Assembly: GCF_023349125.1 (NCBI RefSeq) | Contig: NZ_JAKIKT010000010.1 | Coordinates: 55,855-119,854 of the forward strand | DNA length: 64,000 nucleotides | Direction of reading: 5' to 3' | Source: Shewanella corallii | Lineage (GTDB): Bacteria; Pseudomonadota; Gammaproteobacteria; Enterobacterales; Shewanellaceae | In this document: in pieces, positions 52,935 to 62,728 of the stretch | Layout: each line of letters opens with the position of its first letter | How positions within the stretch are numbered: position 1 is the first letter of the stretch | Notes under the pieces: generated by a model | Seen by the model: only the letters and a program-made list of their open reading frames with translations | What the model was told of the DNA's origin: nothing | The model's database searches: none | Program-made: the position numbers and the translations under genes

Positions 52935-55763
52935 ATGAAATTGCACAATATCTTTGCGCTCAGTGCTTTATCTACTGCACTGCTTTTGGCTGGCTGTGGC
53001 GGCGACATCAATATCAACACCGGAAATGATGACAATGGAGGCTCCACTCCAAACCCAACGCCTCCAACAGAAACTCCTCAGCAAAAAGCCTACAAAGGTT
53101 TCGCAACCAAGAGCACTTCCCTTGCATCTGTCGATGGTAAGGAAGTTTGGGTACTCAAAGGCACTTTGGCACCGTCAACAGGCAGCTCAACGATTGGCAG
53201 TGGCACCACAGGTGGACAGAATGGCGCAAAGATCGTACTTGGCAGTGATGTAGTGTGGCAACTGGACGGCGCAGTTGTCGCCGGTGGCGACCAAGAAAAC
53301 TCGGTCGAGCTGGAAATCATGGAAGGCGTTAAGGTACTGGGTGGCAATGATGCCTATCTGGTCGTCAGCCGTGACTCAGAAATTAAAGCAGAGGGCACTG
53401 AATCTGCACCTATCGTATTTACATCTGTAGAAGCCGGTATCGGTCAACAGGGTCAGGCCGGTCAATGGGGTGGTCTGGTGCTGCTTGGGAATGCGCCCGT
53501 TAATACCTGTCCGGATCTGAACGATTGTGACGTGGCTTTCGAAGTTGGCAGCCATCAATACGGTGGTAACCAAAGTGACGACAGCTCAGGCTCTTTGAAA
53601 TATGTTCGTGTTGAGTTTGGTGGCTTCAAAATCAATGACACTCAGGAGATGAACGGTATCTCCTTCGGTGGTGTCGGCAGCGGTACCACAGTGGAATATA
53701 TCCAGGTTCACGAAAACAACGATGACGGCGTTGAGTTCTGGGGGGGTAATGTTGCTATCTCCAATGTGGTGTTGACCAACAACTTTGATGACTCACTGGA
53801 CTGGACCAACGGTTGGCAAGGCAGTGCCCAACATGTCTACATCAGCCAGAAAGACAACGGTTCCAACCGAGGTATTGAAGCAGACAGCAATTCAAGCGCT
53901 GATGCCGAGCCACAGTCAATGCCGGCACTGGCAAACTTCACCATCGAAGTGGCAGACGGTGAGAACTCCGGAGGCGATGACGCCGAAGGTATTCTGTTCC
54001 GTAAGGGCACAGGTGCTCACACCTACAACATGCTGGTTAAGGGTGGCGTAGACTCTGGCGAATGTCTCGAAATCAATGACGACAACACTGTGGTGGCTAC
54101 TGAAGACGGTAACCTGACCATGAACAACAGTCTGATTGACTGTGTTGAACCGTTCAAAAACACCAAGGCTGATCCAGACAAGGGCAACACCATGACACTG
54201 GATGTTGAAGCCTGGTACAAAGGTCAGGATGGTAACCTGGTGGGGGCAGCCGATCTCGATGGCTATATGCCAAATGCAACGTCCCGGGCGCTGACCGGGG
54301 GTAAAGCGGATCTCGCCAACGTAGACAGCCGTTTCACCAACGCCAATTACATAGGTGCATTTGACGGCACCAATGACTGGACCCAGAACTGGACTACCGG
54401 CATTCACGGTGACGCCACTCCCCCCAACACAGAGTTGCCTACCCTGACCTCCTGCCCTGTTGGGACCACCTCTGAAACTGTGACAGCTGGCCTGTACAAA
54501 GACAGTAATATCACTCTGGTCTGCGCTATGAGTGGCAACATGACGTCAGATGTTACCTTGCTGGCCGGTAAAAACGTGCTGTACAAGATTGACGGTGGCC
54601 CACTGGTTGTTGGCGGCGACAATGAAAACTCAGCCACTCTGGCCATTCAGGCTGGCGTAAACCTGTTTGGTACAGATAACTCCTATATTGCAGTGTCACG
54701 GGGCTCTGATATCAAAGCCGTGGGCACAGCAGCCAAGCCTATCATCATGACCTCTGAACAGGATGTGATTCAAGGTGCAACCACGTCCCGTGGTCAATGG
54801 GGTGGGCTGGTACTCCTGGGTAATGGCCTGACCAACAAGTGTGATGATCCAAATTCCTGCGATGTTGCCTTTGAAGTGGGTGACCACCCTTATGGCGGCA
54901 ATGACAATGCCGAGAGCTCAGGTCAGCTGTCTTACGTTGTGGTTAAGTACGCCGGATTCAAGGTCAACGACACCCAGGAAATGAACGGGATCTCCTTTGC
55001 TGCTGTGGGCAGTGGTACTCAGGTAGACCATATTCAGGTTCACGCCAACGGCGACGATGGTGTCGAGTTCTGGGGCGGCGCAGTCAACCTCAAATATGTG
55101 TACCTCAGCGACAACTTTGATGACTCCTGGGACTGGACCAATGGTTGGACAGGTAAAGCCCAGTTTGTCTTCATCACCCACGAAGATGGCCAGGCTAACC
55201 GCGGTATTGAAGCCGACAGCCACAAAGGCACAGGTGACACTCCTGTCTCGAACCCTACTTTGTCAAACGTAACCATACTGCCGGGCGTGGATGTAGAAAA
55301 CGCCAGTGGAGACAAGGGTGAAGGTATCCTGCTTCGGGTCGCAACAGCCGGTGCGCTGCACAACGTACTGGTACAGGGTCGTAAAGGCGCGACGTCAACC
55401 ACTGAAACCGGTGAGTGTCTGGAGCTGGACGGCACCTACTCTGAACTGGTTGATAACGTCAATGACGGCAAGCTGGTGATGACCCACTCGGTAATCGATT
55501 GTAACGAGCCTTTCAAATACAGCTCTGACAATACCGATACGGCAGATGCCATCAATGTCGCCAACTGGTTCAGCGGACAAACAGGTAATCAGGCCACCGC
55601 GGTTAACACCAATGACGGTATCCCTTCCGCTGGTGAAACCAAGCTGCTGGGCGCAGGTGTCGATATGAGCACGAGCGACAGCTTCTTTATGTCAACTGAC
55701 TATATCGGTGCCTTTGACGGTACCACCGACTGGCGTGAAGGCTGGGCATTCATCGAAGAATAA
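52935..55763 (+). CDS. Large lipoprotein with tandem duplicated domain
   Basis: The 942-residue product has the lipoprotein signal FALSALSTALLLAGC (lipobox LAGC, Cys21) and then two homologous halves (about 45-490 and 495-940). Each half repeats LDGAVVAGGDQENS or its counterpart IDGGPLVVGGDNENS, SDIKAVGTAAKPIIMTS-type strands, GQWGGLVLLGN, DVAFEVG, and NDDGVEFWGGNV or GDDGVEFWGGAV. A conserved segment ends each half: YIGAFDGTNDWTQNW and YIGAFDGTTDWREGW. The pattern suggests a surface beta-helix-like adhesin or binding protein. It precedes the TonB receptor and the phosphatase and probably works with them. GGAG lies just upstream of the ATG. Confidence 0.75.
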   Translation: MKLHNIFALSALSTALLLAGCGGDININTGNDDNGGSTPNPTPPTETPQQKAYKGFATKSTSLASVDGKEVWVLKGTLAPSTGSSTIGSGTTGGQNGAKIVLGSDVVWQLDGAVVAGGDQENSVELEIMEGVKVLGGNDAYLVVSRDSEIKAEGTESAPIVFTSVEAGIGQQGQAGQWGGLVLLGNAPVNTCPDLNDCDVAFEVGSHQYGGNQSDDSSGSLKYVRVEFGGFKINDTQEMNGISFGGVGSGTTVEYIQVHENNDDGVEFWGGNVAISNVVLTNNFDDSLDWTNGWQGSAQHVYISQKDNGSNRGIEADSNSSADAEPQSMPALANFTIEVADGENSGGDDAEGILFRKGTGAHTYNMLVKGGVDSGECLEINDDNTVVATEDGNLTMNNSLIDCVEPFKNTKADPDKGNTMTLDVEAWYKGQDGNLVGAADLDGYMPNATSRALTGGKADLANVDSRFTNANYIGAFDGTNDWTQNWTTGIHGDATPPNTELPTLTSCPVGTTSETVTAGLYKDSNITLVCAMSGNMTSDVTLLAGKNVLYKIDGGPLVVGGDNENSATLAIQAGVNLFGTDNSYIAVSRGSDIKAVGTAAKPIIMTSEQDVIQGATTSRGQWGGLVLLGNGLTNKCDDPNSCDVAFEVGDHPYGGNDNAESSGQLSYVVVKYAGFKVNDTQEMNGISFAAVGSGTQVDHIQVHANGDDGVEFWGGAVNLKYVYLSDNFDDSWDWTNGWTGKAQFVFITHEDGQANRGIEADSHKGTGDTPVSNPTLSNVTILPGVDVENASGDKGEGILLRVATAGALHNVLVQGRKGATSTTETGECLELDGTYSELVDNVNDGKLVMTHSVIDCNEPFKYSSDNTDTADAINVANWFSGQTGNQATAVNTNDGIPSAGETKLLGAGVDMSTSDSFFMSTDYIGAFDGTTDWREGWAFIEE

Positions 55764-55833
55764 GCCCGGCGTGTCCCCGGCATAAACAGGTGTTTGTGCC
55801 GGGGTGAACCCAGCCTAAAAGAATCAGAACGAC

Positions 55834-55854
55834 AAGCCGCTTGCTGCGGCTTTT
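55834..55854 (+). terminator. Hairpin between lipoprotein and receptor genes
   Basis: AAGCCGC-ttgct-GCGGCTTTT. A second stem CCCCGGCA...TGCCGGGG lies upstream (about 55775-55804). They may attenuate rather than fully end transcription into the receptor gene. Confidence 0.55.
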
Positions 55855-55881
55855 GCCTGACAGGAACAGGATTGTACACAT

Positions 55882-58554
55882 ATGAAAACTCAGCCTGGTT
55901 TTCCAGCCAATAAGCTCAGCCTTGCAGTGACTTCTGCTTTGTTAGCCCTGTGCGGCGTCATGCCTTTGAATGCACAGGCGGCTGATAATGAAGAGCCCGC
56001 TGTCGATGGCGATGACTTTCCTATCGAGCGCATTGAGGTCATGGGCCGTCTGCGTGCTTCAGCTTCTGCCGCAATGGAAGAACGCCGGGAAGTCCCAACT
56101 GTGTCTGACTTGATGGGCGCAGAGCAAATCTCACGCACAGGTGACAGTGACGCCGCGTCAGCATTGCGTCGTATTACCGGCCTGACATTGAAAGATGGCA
56201 AATTTATTTATGTACGTGGTCTGGGAGAGCGCTACTCAAGCACGACCCTGAATGGCGCTAATGTCCCTTCTCCGGACCCTACCCGAAATGTGGTCCCGCT
56301 GGATATGTTCCCGGCATCAATTATCGACACTCTGTCGGTACAAAAAGCCGCATCCGCGGATCTTCCTGCAGCCTTCGGTGGCGGTCATGTCGATATCCGC
56401 ACTAAAGCGATTCCCGCCGACCTGCTGTTCAAGGTCTCTGTCGGGGGACGCCTTAACAGCAATGACTCCCAGGATACCCTGACCTACCCTGATGGTCTGG
56501 ACGCCAGTGGCAAGGACGATGGTGCCCGCGCCATGCCCTCCAGCATCAATGAAACCATCCAGGCTTATGGTGGTATCAGCCCCATTGATATTGTCACCAA
56601 CTCCAAGGGCACCATTAACTTTTCCCAGGCTCAGGCCATCAACCGCGCCCTGGCCGAAGACCTGAACCGGGATATGGATTTCAACCGTGAAACCACAGAT
56701 CCCGGCCTGCGGGGTAATATCGCGGTGGGGAATCGCTGGGATATTGGCGAAGACTGGGTATTTGGTTTTATCGCTGCGGGCTCCTATAAAGAGCAGGCAG
56801 AAAACTACACCAAGAAAGAGGTGGAACTGGACGGTGATGCCACTGAAATCCAAATAGAAAACCAGCAGGATATCGAAGGGACTGAATATGTCGTTCAGAC
56901 TTCAGGTATGCTGAATATGGGCATCGAGTTCACCGAAGACCACAGTATCTCCACCTATACCACTTACCTGCGGGATACCTCAGATGATGTGTCCATTGCT
57001 ATCGAAGAGACCATAGACACCATAGGTGAGCCGAATGCACTTCAGGTGTTTGAAATTGACTATGAAGAGCGTACTTTGATCTCCAACCAGATCAAAGGGG
57101 AGCACTACTTCTATGACTGGTGGGATATCGAGTTTAACTGGATGTACTCAGACGCCCGTTCCCGTCGTTACGCCCCCAATGAACTGGTATACACATACAA
57201 TGTGGTATTTGATGATGAGGGTAACCAAACCACCCGTAATCTCAACACTCAGGACGCACCCAAATATGTGTTCTCCAACCTTGAGGATGATACTGAGAAC
57301 TATGGCTGGGATCTGTCTCTGCCATTGGAGCTGGGTGACAATATCATCACTCTCAAAGGCGGCTATCAGTACTATGAACGTACCCGGGAAAGCTATGCCA
57401 CCCGACTTGCACTGGACGTCAACCTGACACCAACGGATACCAATGGTGAAATACTGCGCCAGGCCTTCTCAGCGATTTTCTCAGACTCAAACATCCAGAA
57501 TAACCTGCTCAAACTTGAACTGAAGGATGCCTCGACCGACACCGAAGATTATGTCGCAGCCGAGATCACTGAAGCGGGCTTTATGAGCATTGATGTGGAT
57601 CTGGACGACATCTGGCGCATCTATGCCGGTGTTCGCTATGAAGACTTCAAGCGCGCAACTCTGCCGCTCACGCCGGAAGGCGAAATCTCTGATGAAGGCG
57701 GCCGTTATCAATTGACCGACTATGTTATTGCTGAAGATGGCTGGTTCCCTTCCCTGTCTCTGACCTGGAAGAGTACCGACGAGCAGCAATGGCGTTTCGG
57801 CGCCAGTAAAACTGTGGTACGTCCTGACCTGCGGGAGGTCTCACCGGTACGTTTCCAGGATCCGGTAACGGGGTTTGATTTCTTTGGAAATCCGGAGCTG
57901 AAAAGCTCAGACATCTATAACCTGGACCTCAGATGGGAATGGTATCCGGGTCGCACCAATAACTTCAGCGCCGGTCTCTTCTATAAAGATGTTGAAGCAC
58001 CCATTGAACCTATTCAACGTATTTCTGAAGCCGGGCGTCAGCTCAAATTCTATAACGCCGAAAGCGGTGAAATATACGGACTTGAACTTGAATTTCTGCA
58101 GGGACTTGGCTTTATCGGTGGTGATGACAGCATCTGGGATGCCTTCTTTGTTGCCGGTAACCTGACCCTGAGCGATTCAGAGATCAATATCAAACCCAAT
58201 GGGGAAATTGACCCTACCAACGAAACACGTGCCATGACAGGTCACTCTCCCTGGGTGGCCAACCTGCAGTTGAGCTTTGATTCACCGGATGAAGCACACA
58301 GTGCAACCCTGGTATATAACGTGTTTGGGGAAAGAATTGCCTACGGTGGACGTGGCGGCCTTGATGACGTGTTTGAGCAGCCGTTCCAAAGCCTGGATTT
58401 TACCTATAGCTATACGCCGGTAGAGTCCTTTGCCATGAAACTGAAGGTGAAAAATATCCTGGGCTCCGAGACTGAGTATGAGCAACAGGATAGCCAGGTG
58501 TACGCCAAAGATCCTGGCACTGAGTACACCTTGCAGTTCAGTTATACCTACTGA
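55882..58554 (+). CDS. TonB-dependent outer-membrane receptor
   Basis: This 890-residue protein has a signal peptide (ending near AQAAD). The plug domain (about 60-190) has ISRTGDSDAASALRRITGL, YVRGLGERYSSTTLNGANV and FPASIIDTLSVQKAAS. A large barrel follows, ending in YTLQFSYTY with the C-terminal aromatic residue used in barrel assembly. The TonB box is not clearly identifiable. It should import a large or scarce ligand energised by TonB-ExbBD; with PhoX downstream, an organic phosphate is a reasonable guess. It lies between the duplicated lipoprotein and the phosphatase on one strand. Confidence 0.85.
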   Translation: MKTQPGFPANKLSLAVTSALLALCGVMPLNAQAADNEEPAVDGDDFPIERIEVMGRLRASASAAMEERREVPTVSDLMGAEQISRTGDSDAASALRRITGLTLKDGKFIYVRGLGERYSSTTLNGANVPSPDPTRNVVPLDMFPASIIDTLSVQKAASADLPAAFGGGHVDIRTKAIPADLLFKVSVGGRLNSNDSQDTLTYPDGLDASGKDDGARAMPSSINETIQAYGGISPIDIVTNSKGTINFSQAQAINRALAEDLNRDMDFNRETTDPGLRGNIAVGNRWDIGEDWVFGFIAAGSYKEQAENYTKKEVELDGDATEIQIENQQDIEGTEYVVQTSGMLNMGIEFTEDHSISTYTTYLRDTSDDVSIAIEETIDTIGEPNALQVFEIDYEERTLISNQIKGEHYFYDWWDIEFNWMYSDARSRRYAPNELVYTYNVVFDDEGNQTTRNLNTQDAPKYVFSNLEDDTENYGWDLSLPLELGDNIITLKGGYQYYERTRESYATRLALDVNLTPTDTNGEILRQAFSAIFSDSNIQNNLLKLELKDASTDTEDYVAAEITEAGFMSIDVDLDDIWRIYAGVRYEDFKRATLPLTPEGEISDEGGRYQLTDYVIAEDGWFPSLSLTWKSTDEQQWRFGASKTVVRPDLREVSPVRFQDPVTGFDFFGNPELKSSDIYNLDLRWEWYPGRTNNFSAGLFYKDVEAPIEPIQRISEAGRQLKFYNAESGEIYGLELEFLQGLGFIGGDDSIWDAFFVAGNLTLSDSEINIKPNGEIDPTNETRAMTGHSPWVANLQLSFDSPDEAHSATLVYNVFGERIAYGGRGGLDDVFEQPFQSLDFTYSYTPVESFAMKLKVKNILGSETEYEQQDSQVYAKDPGTEYTLQFSYTY

Positions 58555-58574
58555 TCTGCGTTTTTGCAGCAGCC

Positions 58575-58603
58575 AAAATCCGGCCTTCGGGCCGGATTTT
58601 TTT
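58575..58603 (+). terminator. Terminator after the TonB receptor
   Basis: AAAATCCGGCC-ttcg-GGCCGGATTTTTTT is a strong stem with a UUCG-type tetraloop and a long T run. PhoX therefore probably has its own promoter. Confidence 0.85.
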
Positions 58604-58768
58604 CGTTATAGGAGGGTAAATATCTCTGACACAATTTGGCAATCTCAGGGTCATCTGTTTTCAGCCAAACTGTCATCTTCCCCCCTTAGTGTGTAGCGCA
58701 TCGCAGTGTGAGCTGGCTCTCATTGCTTCATCAAAACAACAAAATGCGTTAACACTCAGGAGTGTCCA

Positions 58769-60835
58769 ATGAGCAAAGCAACCCATGACCCAAGGTGCTA
58801 CAACAAAAGTAATAATGAAACATTTAATCAGGTGCTTGAACGTCATCTTTCCCGTCGCCACTTTGTTAAAGGTGGACTGGGTATGAGCGCCATGGCCGCC
58901 TTCGCCGGAGCTGGCCTGAGTGGCTGTAATTCCAGCAATGAAACTGTCGTTAAACCTGCGCCAACGCCACCACCCGCACCAACCCCGGCCCCACCGACAC
59001 AAGCCTCGGTTAAACTGGGTTTTGATTCTATTGCCGGCTCTATGACAGATGCTGTTGCCGTTCCTCAAGGTTACAGCGCCCAGGTATTGGCTCCCTGGGG
59101 CACGCCACTGAATGATAAAGCCAGAGAATGGAAGTCTGACGGCACCAATACGGCAGAAGATCAGGCCAATGCCATGGGGATGCACCATGATGGTATGCAT
59201 TTCTTCCCGCTGAATGACAGCAGTGAAGATGGCCTGCTGGTGGTAAACCATGAATACCTGGATTTGGATGCCCTGCATGCAAACGGTCCAACGCTTGATG
59301 CTGATGGCAAGCGTACTGTGGTGGATGAGGTACGCAAGGAGATCAACGGACATGGCGTTTCAGTGGTACGTATCCGTAAGAATGGCAGCCAGTGGGAGGT
59401 GGTTAAGAACGACCGCCATAACCGTCGTTTTACCGGTGCCACCATCATGGATATTGCCGGCCCTCTGGCATATACCTCTTATCTGGAAACCCGCTTTTCC
59501 CCCGATGGTAGCCAGGCCCGCGGCACCCTTAATAACTGTGGTAACGGATATACTCCCTGGGGCACCTACCTCACCTGCGAAGAAAACTGGCCCGGTTACT
59601 TTGTAAACCGTGGTGACCACACGGAAGATCAGGACAGACTCGGCCTGAGCCATTCAAACAGCCGTTATCGCTGGGATACCCTTGAAGGCCACACAGAGGA
59701 GTTGGTGGATGAATTTACCCGCTTCAATGTCACGCCAAGTGGCAACAGTGCCCAGCAGGATTACCGCAATGAGGCCAATGGTCACGGTTACATTGTAGAA
59801 ATCGACCCATATAACCCAGCCACCCGCGCAGTAAAGCGCACCGCGCTGGGTCGTTTCCGTCACGAAGGTTGCACCTTTGGCAAACTGGAAGCCGGTAAGC
59901 CTGTGACCTTCTATTCAGGTCATGATTCACGCTTTGAATATATGTACAAATTTGTGTCAGATGCCAACTGGGATCCTGCGGATGCCAACCCAGCCAATCG
60001 TATCGCTACCGGCGATAAATACATGAATGAAGGCACACTTTACGTCGCCAAATTCAATGCAGATGGTACAGGTAACTGGATCCCCCTGACACTGGACAGC
60101 GTGACCACTGATGGTCGCCGCCTGGGTGAAAAATTTGTATCTCAGGCCGCCATTATTCTGAACACGCCCGGGGCAGCTGATGCAGTAGGAGCCACTGAGA
60201 TGGACCGGCCTGAGTGGTGTGCCGTCGATCCATTTACCGGCAGCGCTTACCTGACACTGACCAACAACACCCGACGTGATGAGGCCAATGCCGCCAACCC
60301 GCGCATAGATAATTCATTCGGTCACATCATTCGCTGGGATGAAGGTGAAGACGCCACAGACTTTAGCTGGGATATTTTTGTATTTGGCTCACCTGAAGAT
60401 GGTGATGCAGATACCAACCGCTCCGGCCTGGCGGAGCTTAACCAATTTGCCAGCCCTGACGGCCTCGCCTTTGATAAGCGTGGCATTATGTGGGTGCAGA
60501 CAGACAATGGTGCTGATGAAGTTGAGGAATACACCAATGACCAGATGCTGGCTGTGGTGCCTTCAACCTTGGTTGATGGTGATGGAAATCAGCAGGTCAT
60601 CAGTGCTGACAACCAAACCCAGTTGCGTCGTTTCTTCGTCGGTCCCAATGGCTGTGAAGTGACAGGCTTTGCTATCACTCCGGATTACAAGAATATGTTT
60701 GCCAATATTCAGCACCCGGGCAATTGGCCATATTCCGCCAATGCTGCTGAGGTCACACCAGCAGGCACCAGCGTTCGTCCAAGGGCGGCGACTGTGGTCA
60801 TTACCAAAAACGATGGTGGGGAGATAGGCGTCTAA
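58769..60835 (+). CDS. phoX: PhoX-type alkaline phosphatase (DUF839), Tat-exported
   Basis: This 688-residue protein has a Tat signal with the twin-arginine motif SRRHFVK (residues 28-34) and then AGLSGC, with Cys53 in a lipobox-like context. The body is a PhoX/DUF839 beta-propeller: NHEYLDLD, GNGYTPWGTYLTCEENWPGY, FRHEGCTFGKLEAG, MDRPEWCAVDPFTGSAYLTL and ASPDGLAFDKRG. PhoX enzymes use a Ca2+/Fe3+ centre to release phosphate from organic esters in the periplasm. Fusing a Tat signal with a possible lipid anchor would place it at a membrane. GGAG precedes the ATG. Confidence 0.88.
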   Translation: MSKATHDPRCYNKSNNETFNQVLERHLSRRHFVKGGLGMSAMAAFAGAGLSGCNSSNETVVKPAPTPPPAPTPAPPTQASVKLGFDSIAGSMTDAVAVPQGYSAQVLAPWGTPLNDKAREWKSDGTNTAEDQANAMGMHHDGMHFFPLNDSSEDGLLVVNHEYLDLDALHANGPTLDADGKRTVVDEVRKEINGHGVSVVRIRKNGSQWEVVKNDRHNRRFTGATIMDIAGPLAYTSYLETRFSPDGSQARGTLNNCGNGYTPWGTYLTCEENWPGYFVNRGDHTEDQDRLGLSHSNSRYRWDTLEGHTEELVDEFTRFNVTPSGNSAQQDYRNEANGHGYIVEIDPYNPATRAVKRTALGRFRHEGCTFGKLEAGKPVTFYSGHDSRFEYMYKFVSDANWDPADANPANRIATGDKYMNEGTLYVAKFNADGTGNWIPLTLDSVTTDGRRLGEKFVSQAAIILNTPGAADAVGATEMDRPEWCAVDPFTGSAYLTLTNNTRRDEANAANPRIDNSFGHIIRWDEGEDATDFSWDIFVFGSPEDGDADTNRSGLAELNQFASPDGLAFDKRGIMWVQTDNGADEVEEYTNDQMLAVVPSTLVDGDGNQQVISADNQTQLRRFFVGPNGCEVTGFAITPDYKNMFANIQHPGNWPYSANAAEVTPAGTSVRPRAATVVITKNDGGEIGV

Positions 60836-60852
60836 TCCAGAGGATTAGCAGT

Positions 60853-60879
60853 AAAAAAGGGCTCCTGTTGGGGCCCTTA
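60853..60879. terminator. Terminator after phoX, shared with the minus strand
   Basis: AAAAAAGGGCTCC-tgtt-GGGGCCCTT: the stem serves the plus strand, and the A run gives a T run on the minus strand for the gene ending at 60967. Confidence 0.7.
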
Positions 60880-60966
60880 CTTATTTGATCATGAACTTGG
60901 TATGGAACGACCTTGTCGTTGTTAGACTGTTGAGGCTCAGGCAGGCCCGAATCAGACAAGGTCAAC

Positions 60967-61467
60967 TTACCCTTTGTGCCATTGACCCTTGATCAAATCA
61001 AACTGGTGACGGCTGTCGTGTACACCGATTTTGGCTTTCAGGGGGAAATGCTTTCCTCCAGCCTGTTGCCAACAATCAAAGAACCAATCGATTAATGTAT
61101 AAGAAGCGATACCCCAGGCATTAAATTCGTTGTCACCCATTGCATAATTACTTTCAAGCTCCCAGGGGTAAACCTGAGGGTTCTCCAGTAACTCAGGCTC
61201 AACGGGTGATGGGTACTGAGCCTCTCCGTTGACCATAATGAACACTTCCGAATTATCCGCATCCAGGAAGAATGTCTGCACAGGAAATCCTTCACTAAAT
61301 CCATCTGGAAACAATTCAAATGCCAACTCGACAACATCTTCAGGGTAACTGTGCTGAATCAATTGCCGGAGTACCTGAGTCAGATCTGCAGACAGCAGAC
61401 AGAGATACTGCTTCACCGCTTGTTGAAACCCTCTCTCCGCCTCGGTGGTTATTTCCAATGGATTCAA
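60967..61467 (-). CDS. Hypothetical soluble protein downstream of a SUKH-like gene
   Basis: The start is TTG with a near-perfect AGGAGG five bases upstream, so the 166-residue reading is well supported. The protein is acidic and soluble, with EVFIMVNGEAQYPSPVEPEL, NYAMGDNEFNAWGIASYTLI and FDCWQQAGGKHFPLKAKIGV. No domain is firmly recognised; a distant SUKH-type or immunity-like fold is possible. It starts 41 bases after the SUKH-like gene at 61509-62114 and is probably cotranscribed with it. Confidence 0.55.
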   Translation of the reverse strand: MNPLEITTEAERGFQQAVKQYLCLLSADLTQVLRQLIQHSYPEDVVELAFELFPDGFSEGFPVQTFFLDADNSEVFIMVNGEAQYPSPVEPELLENPQVYPWELESNYAMGDNEFNAWGIASYTLIDWFFDCWQQAGGKHFPLKAKIGVHDSRHQFDLIKGQWHKG

Positions 61468-61508
61468 TTTAGCCTCCTGAACTTGTTCACTTACTCACTG
61501 TATTTTGT

Positions 61509-62114
61509 TCAATGCGGGCTGACTGGTGTCAATATATCCAGCATAAACTCCCTGAAACCCGGGTATAAAGGTTTTGCTAAACTGTGCAGACTTGCCCTCG
61601 ACCTCTCTTTGACTGTATTTAATTCAGAATGATCAAACCACACCAAAGGGGCTGGCTCTTTGGATGCGTCCGAAATGTCTATGCACACCGGCCCCCAGGC
61701 ATCTCCCCAAAGTGCTATGGGAAAGTACCCACAATCTATTAAGGGACGCCAGGCGGCAATTAGTTCAGCCAAAGGCTGGAGCGGACTATCACCTGGAACA
61801 GGAGTCATCATCACCAAAGTATCCTGATAAGCGCTGCTGTGAACCTGTTCAAGCAGATGACAGCAACTGCTGAGATATTCCCGGACACAGACAGGTATTT
61901 TTATGCTCTGCTGGTTTTCAAGCGCCGCCAGACTGACGTGATCCACCATAGCTTGCGTGACTTGCCACTCGACCCAGCCATCCTTATCAACCTTGCCCTT
62001 CCTCATCTGTTCTGGCACGGCACTGGCTGGGAGCACGTCAGGAAATGCAGCAACATAGGCACAAATAAGTTTGTTTATCTCAGCTGCAGACATGTTTTTT
62101 TGCGGCTCGGACAT
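61509..62114 (-). CDS. SMI1/KNR4 (SUKH)-like protein
   Basis: This 201-residue cytoplasmic protein has the SUKH-like pattern. A central VREYLSSCCHLLEQ is followed by VPGDSPLQPLAELIAAWRPL, and FPIALWGDAWGPVCIDISD and APLVWFDHSELN match the family's conserved WG-x(3)-P-x-C and V-x-FDH motifs. Such proteins often neutralise toxins of polymorphic systems, but none is nearby, so this may be an orphan immunity gene. An ATG seven codons in (62093) is a possible alternative start. Confidence 0.65.
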   Translation of the reverse strand: MSEPQKNMSAAEINKLICAYVAAFPDVLPASAVPEQMRKGKVDKDGWVEWQVTQAMVDHVSLAALENQQSIKIPVCVREYLSSCCHLLEQVHSSAYQDTLVMMTPVPGDSPLQPLAELIAAWRPLIDCGYFPIALWGDAWGPVCIDISDASKEPAPLVWFDHSELNTVKERSRASLHSLAKPLYPGFREFMLDILTPVSPH

Positions 62115-62170
62115 TGGCAGGTTCCATACGGGTCAGAGTTAATCTCACCCAAAGATGTGATGAATAATAC

Positions 62171-62192
62171 AAGCCCCTTCGATCGGGGGCTT
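62171..62192 (-). terminator. Terminator after the small membrane gene
   Basis: AAGCCCC-ttcgatc-GGGGGCTT is a good stem about 90 bases after the stop at 62285. T runs are short, so efficiency is uncertain. Confidence 0.45.
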
Positions 62193-62284
62193 ATCAGGCT
62201 GAGATTCTGATTTCAGGTCAATTTTATTGTCACACAGTGGAAGCCCGGATTTAACCGGACTTTATGGTGAGATTTGCCTGAGTG

Positions 62285-62620
62285 TTACGCGAAAAGGTGG
62301 AAACAATAGCTGATTACCAATGCCAGACCAAAGGACAATGCAAGGGCTACACGATAGAGAGTCGATTTTGATTTGAACCGACTCAATTCAGTTGAGCCCT
62401 GATCAGCAAAGCGACCATTCAACAGCATCTGCAATGCCACCGCTTTTGGCCATTTATCTTCACTGCCCAGCTGGCTGGCTTGTTCGACCACCTGCTGCCA
62501 GAGCTCAGGCTGACTCACTTCAAGATGTTTACACAGCTCTGCACCAAGTGTCTGAACAAAACGGACATAGAGAGACACAAACATCAGGGATAACAGGATA
62601 AATAGTAAGATGGCGTTCAT
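62285..62620 (-). CDS. Small membrane protein, UspB-like topology
   Basis: This 111-residue protein has an N-terminal hydrophobic helix (AILLFILLSLMFVSLYVRFV, residues 3-22) and a C-terminal one (VALALSFGLALVISYCFHLF). Between them is a charged helical region (SQPELWQQVVEQASQLGSED). The length and layout equal those of E. coli UspB, but the sequence is not close, so this is only topological. It faces ppaC across a terminator. Confidence 0.5.
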   Translation of the reverse strand: MNAILLFILLSLMFVSLYVRFVQTLGAELCKHLEVSQPELWQQVVEQASQLGSEDKWPKAVALQMLLNGRFADQGSTELSRFKSKSTLYRVALALSFGLALVISYCFHLFA

Positions 62621-62682
62621 CGACTTCCCTCTGATGAATAGATAAATTTATTAATATATTTCAGATCATTAGCTTTATATAC

Positions 62683-62708
62683 AAAAATGCCGGCAAATGC
62701 CGGCATTT
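62683..62708 (-). terminator. Terminator after ppaC
   Basis: AAATGCCGGCA-tt-TGCCGGCATTTTTG reads on the minus strand as a perfect stem with a T run, about 20 bases after the ppaC stop. Confidence 0.85.
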
Positions 62709-62728
62709 CACTCAGAGCTAAGTCGCGA

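Noticed and set aside
62285..62620. Naming the small membrane gene uspB
   Set aside because: Only length and topology agree with UspB; the sequence does not match closely.
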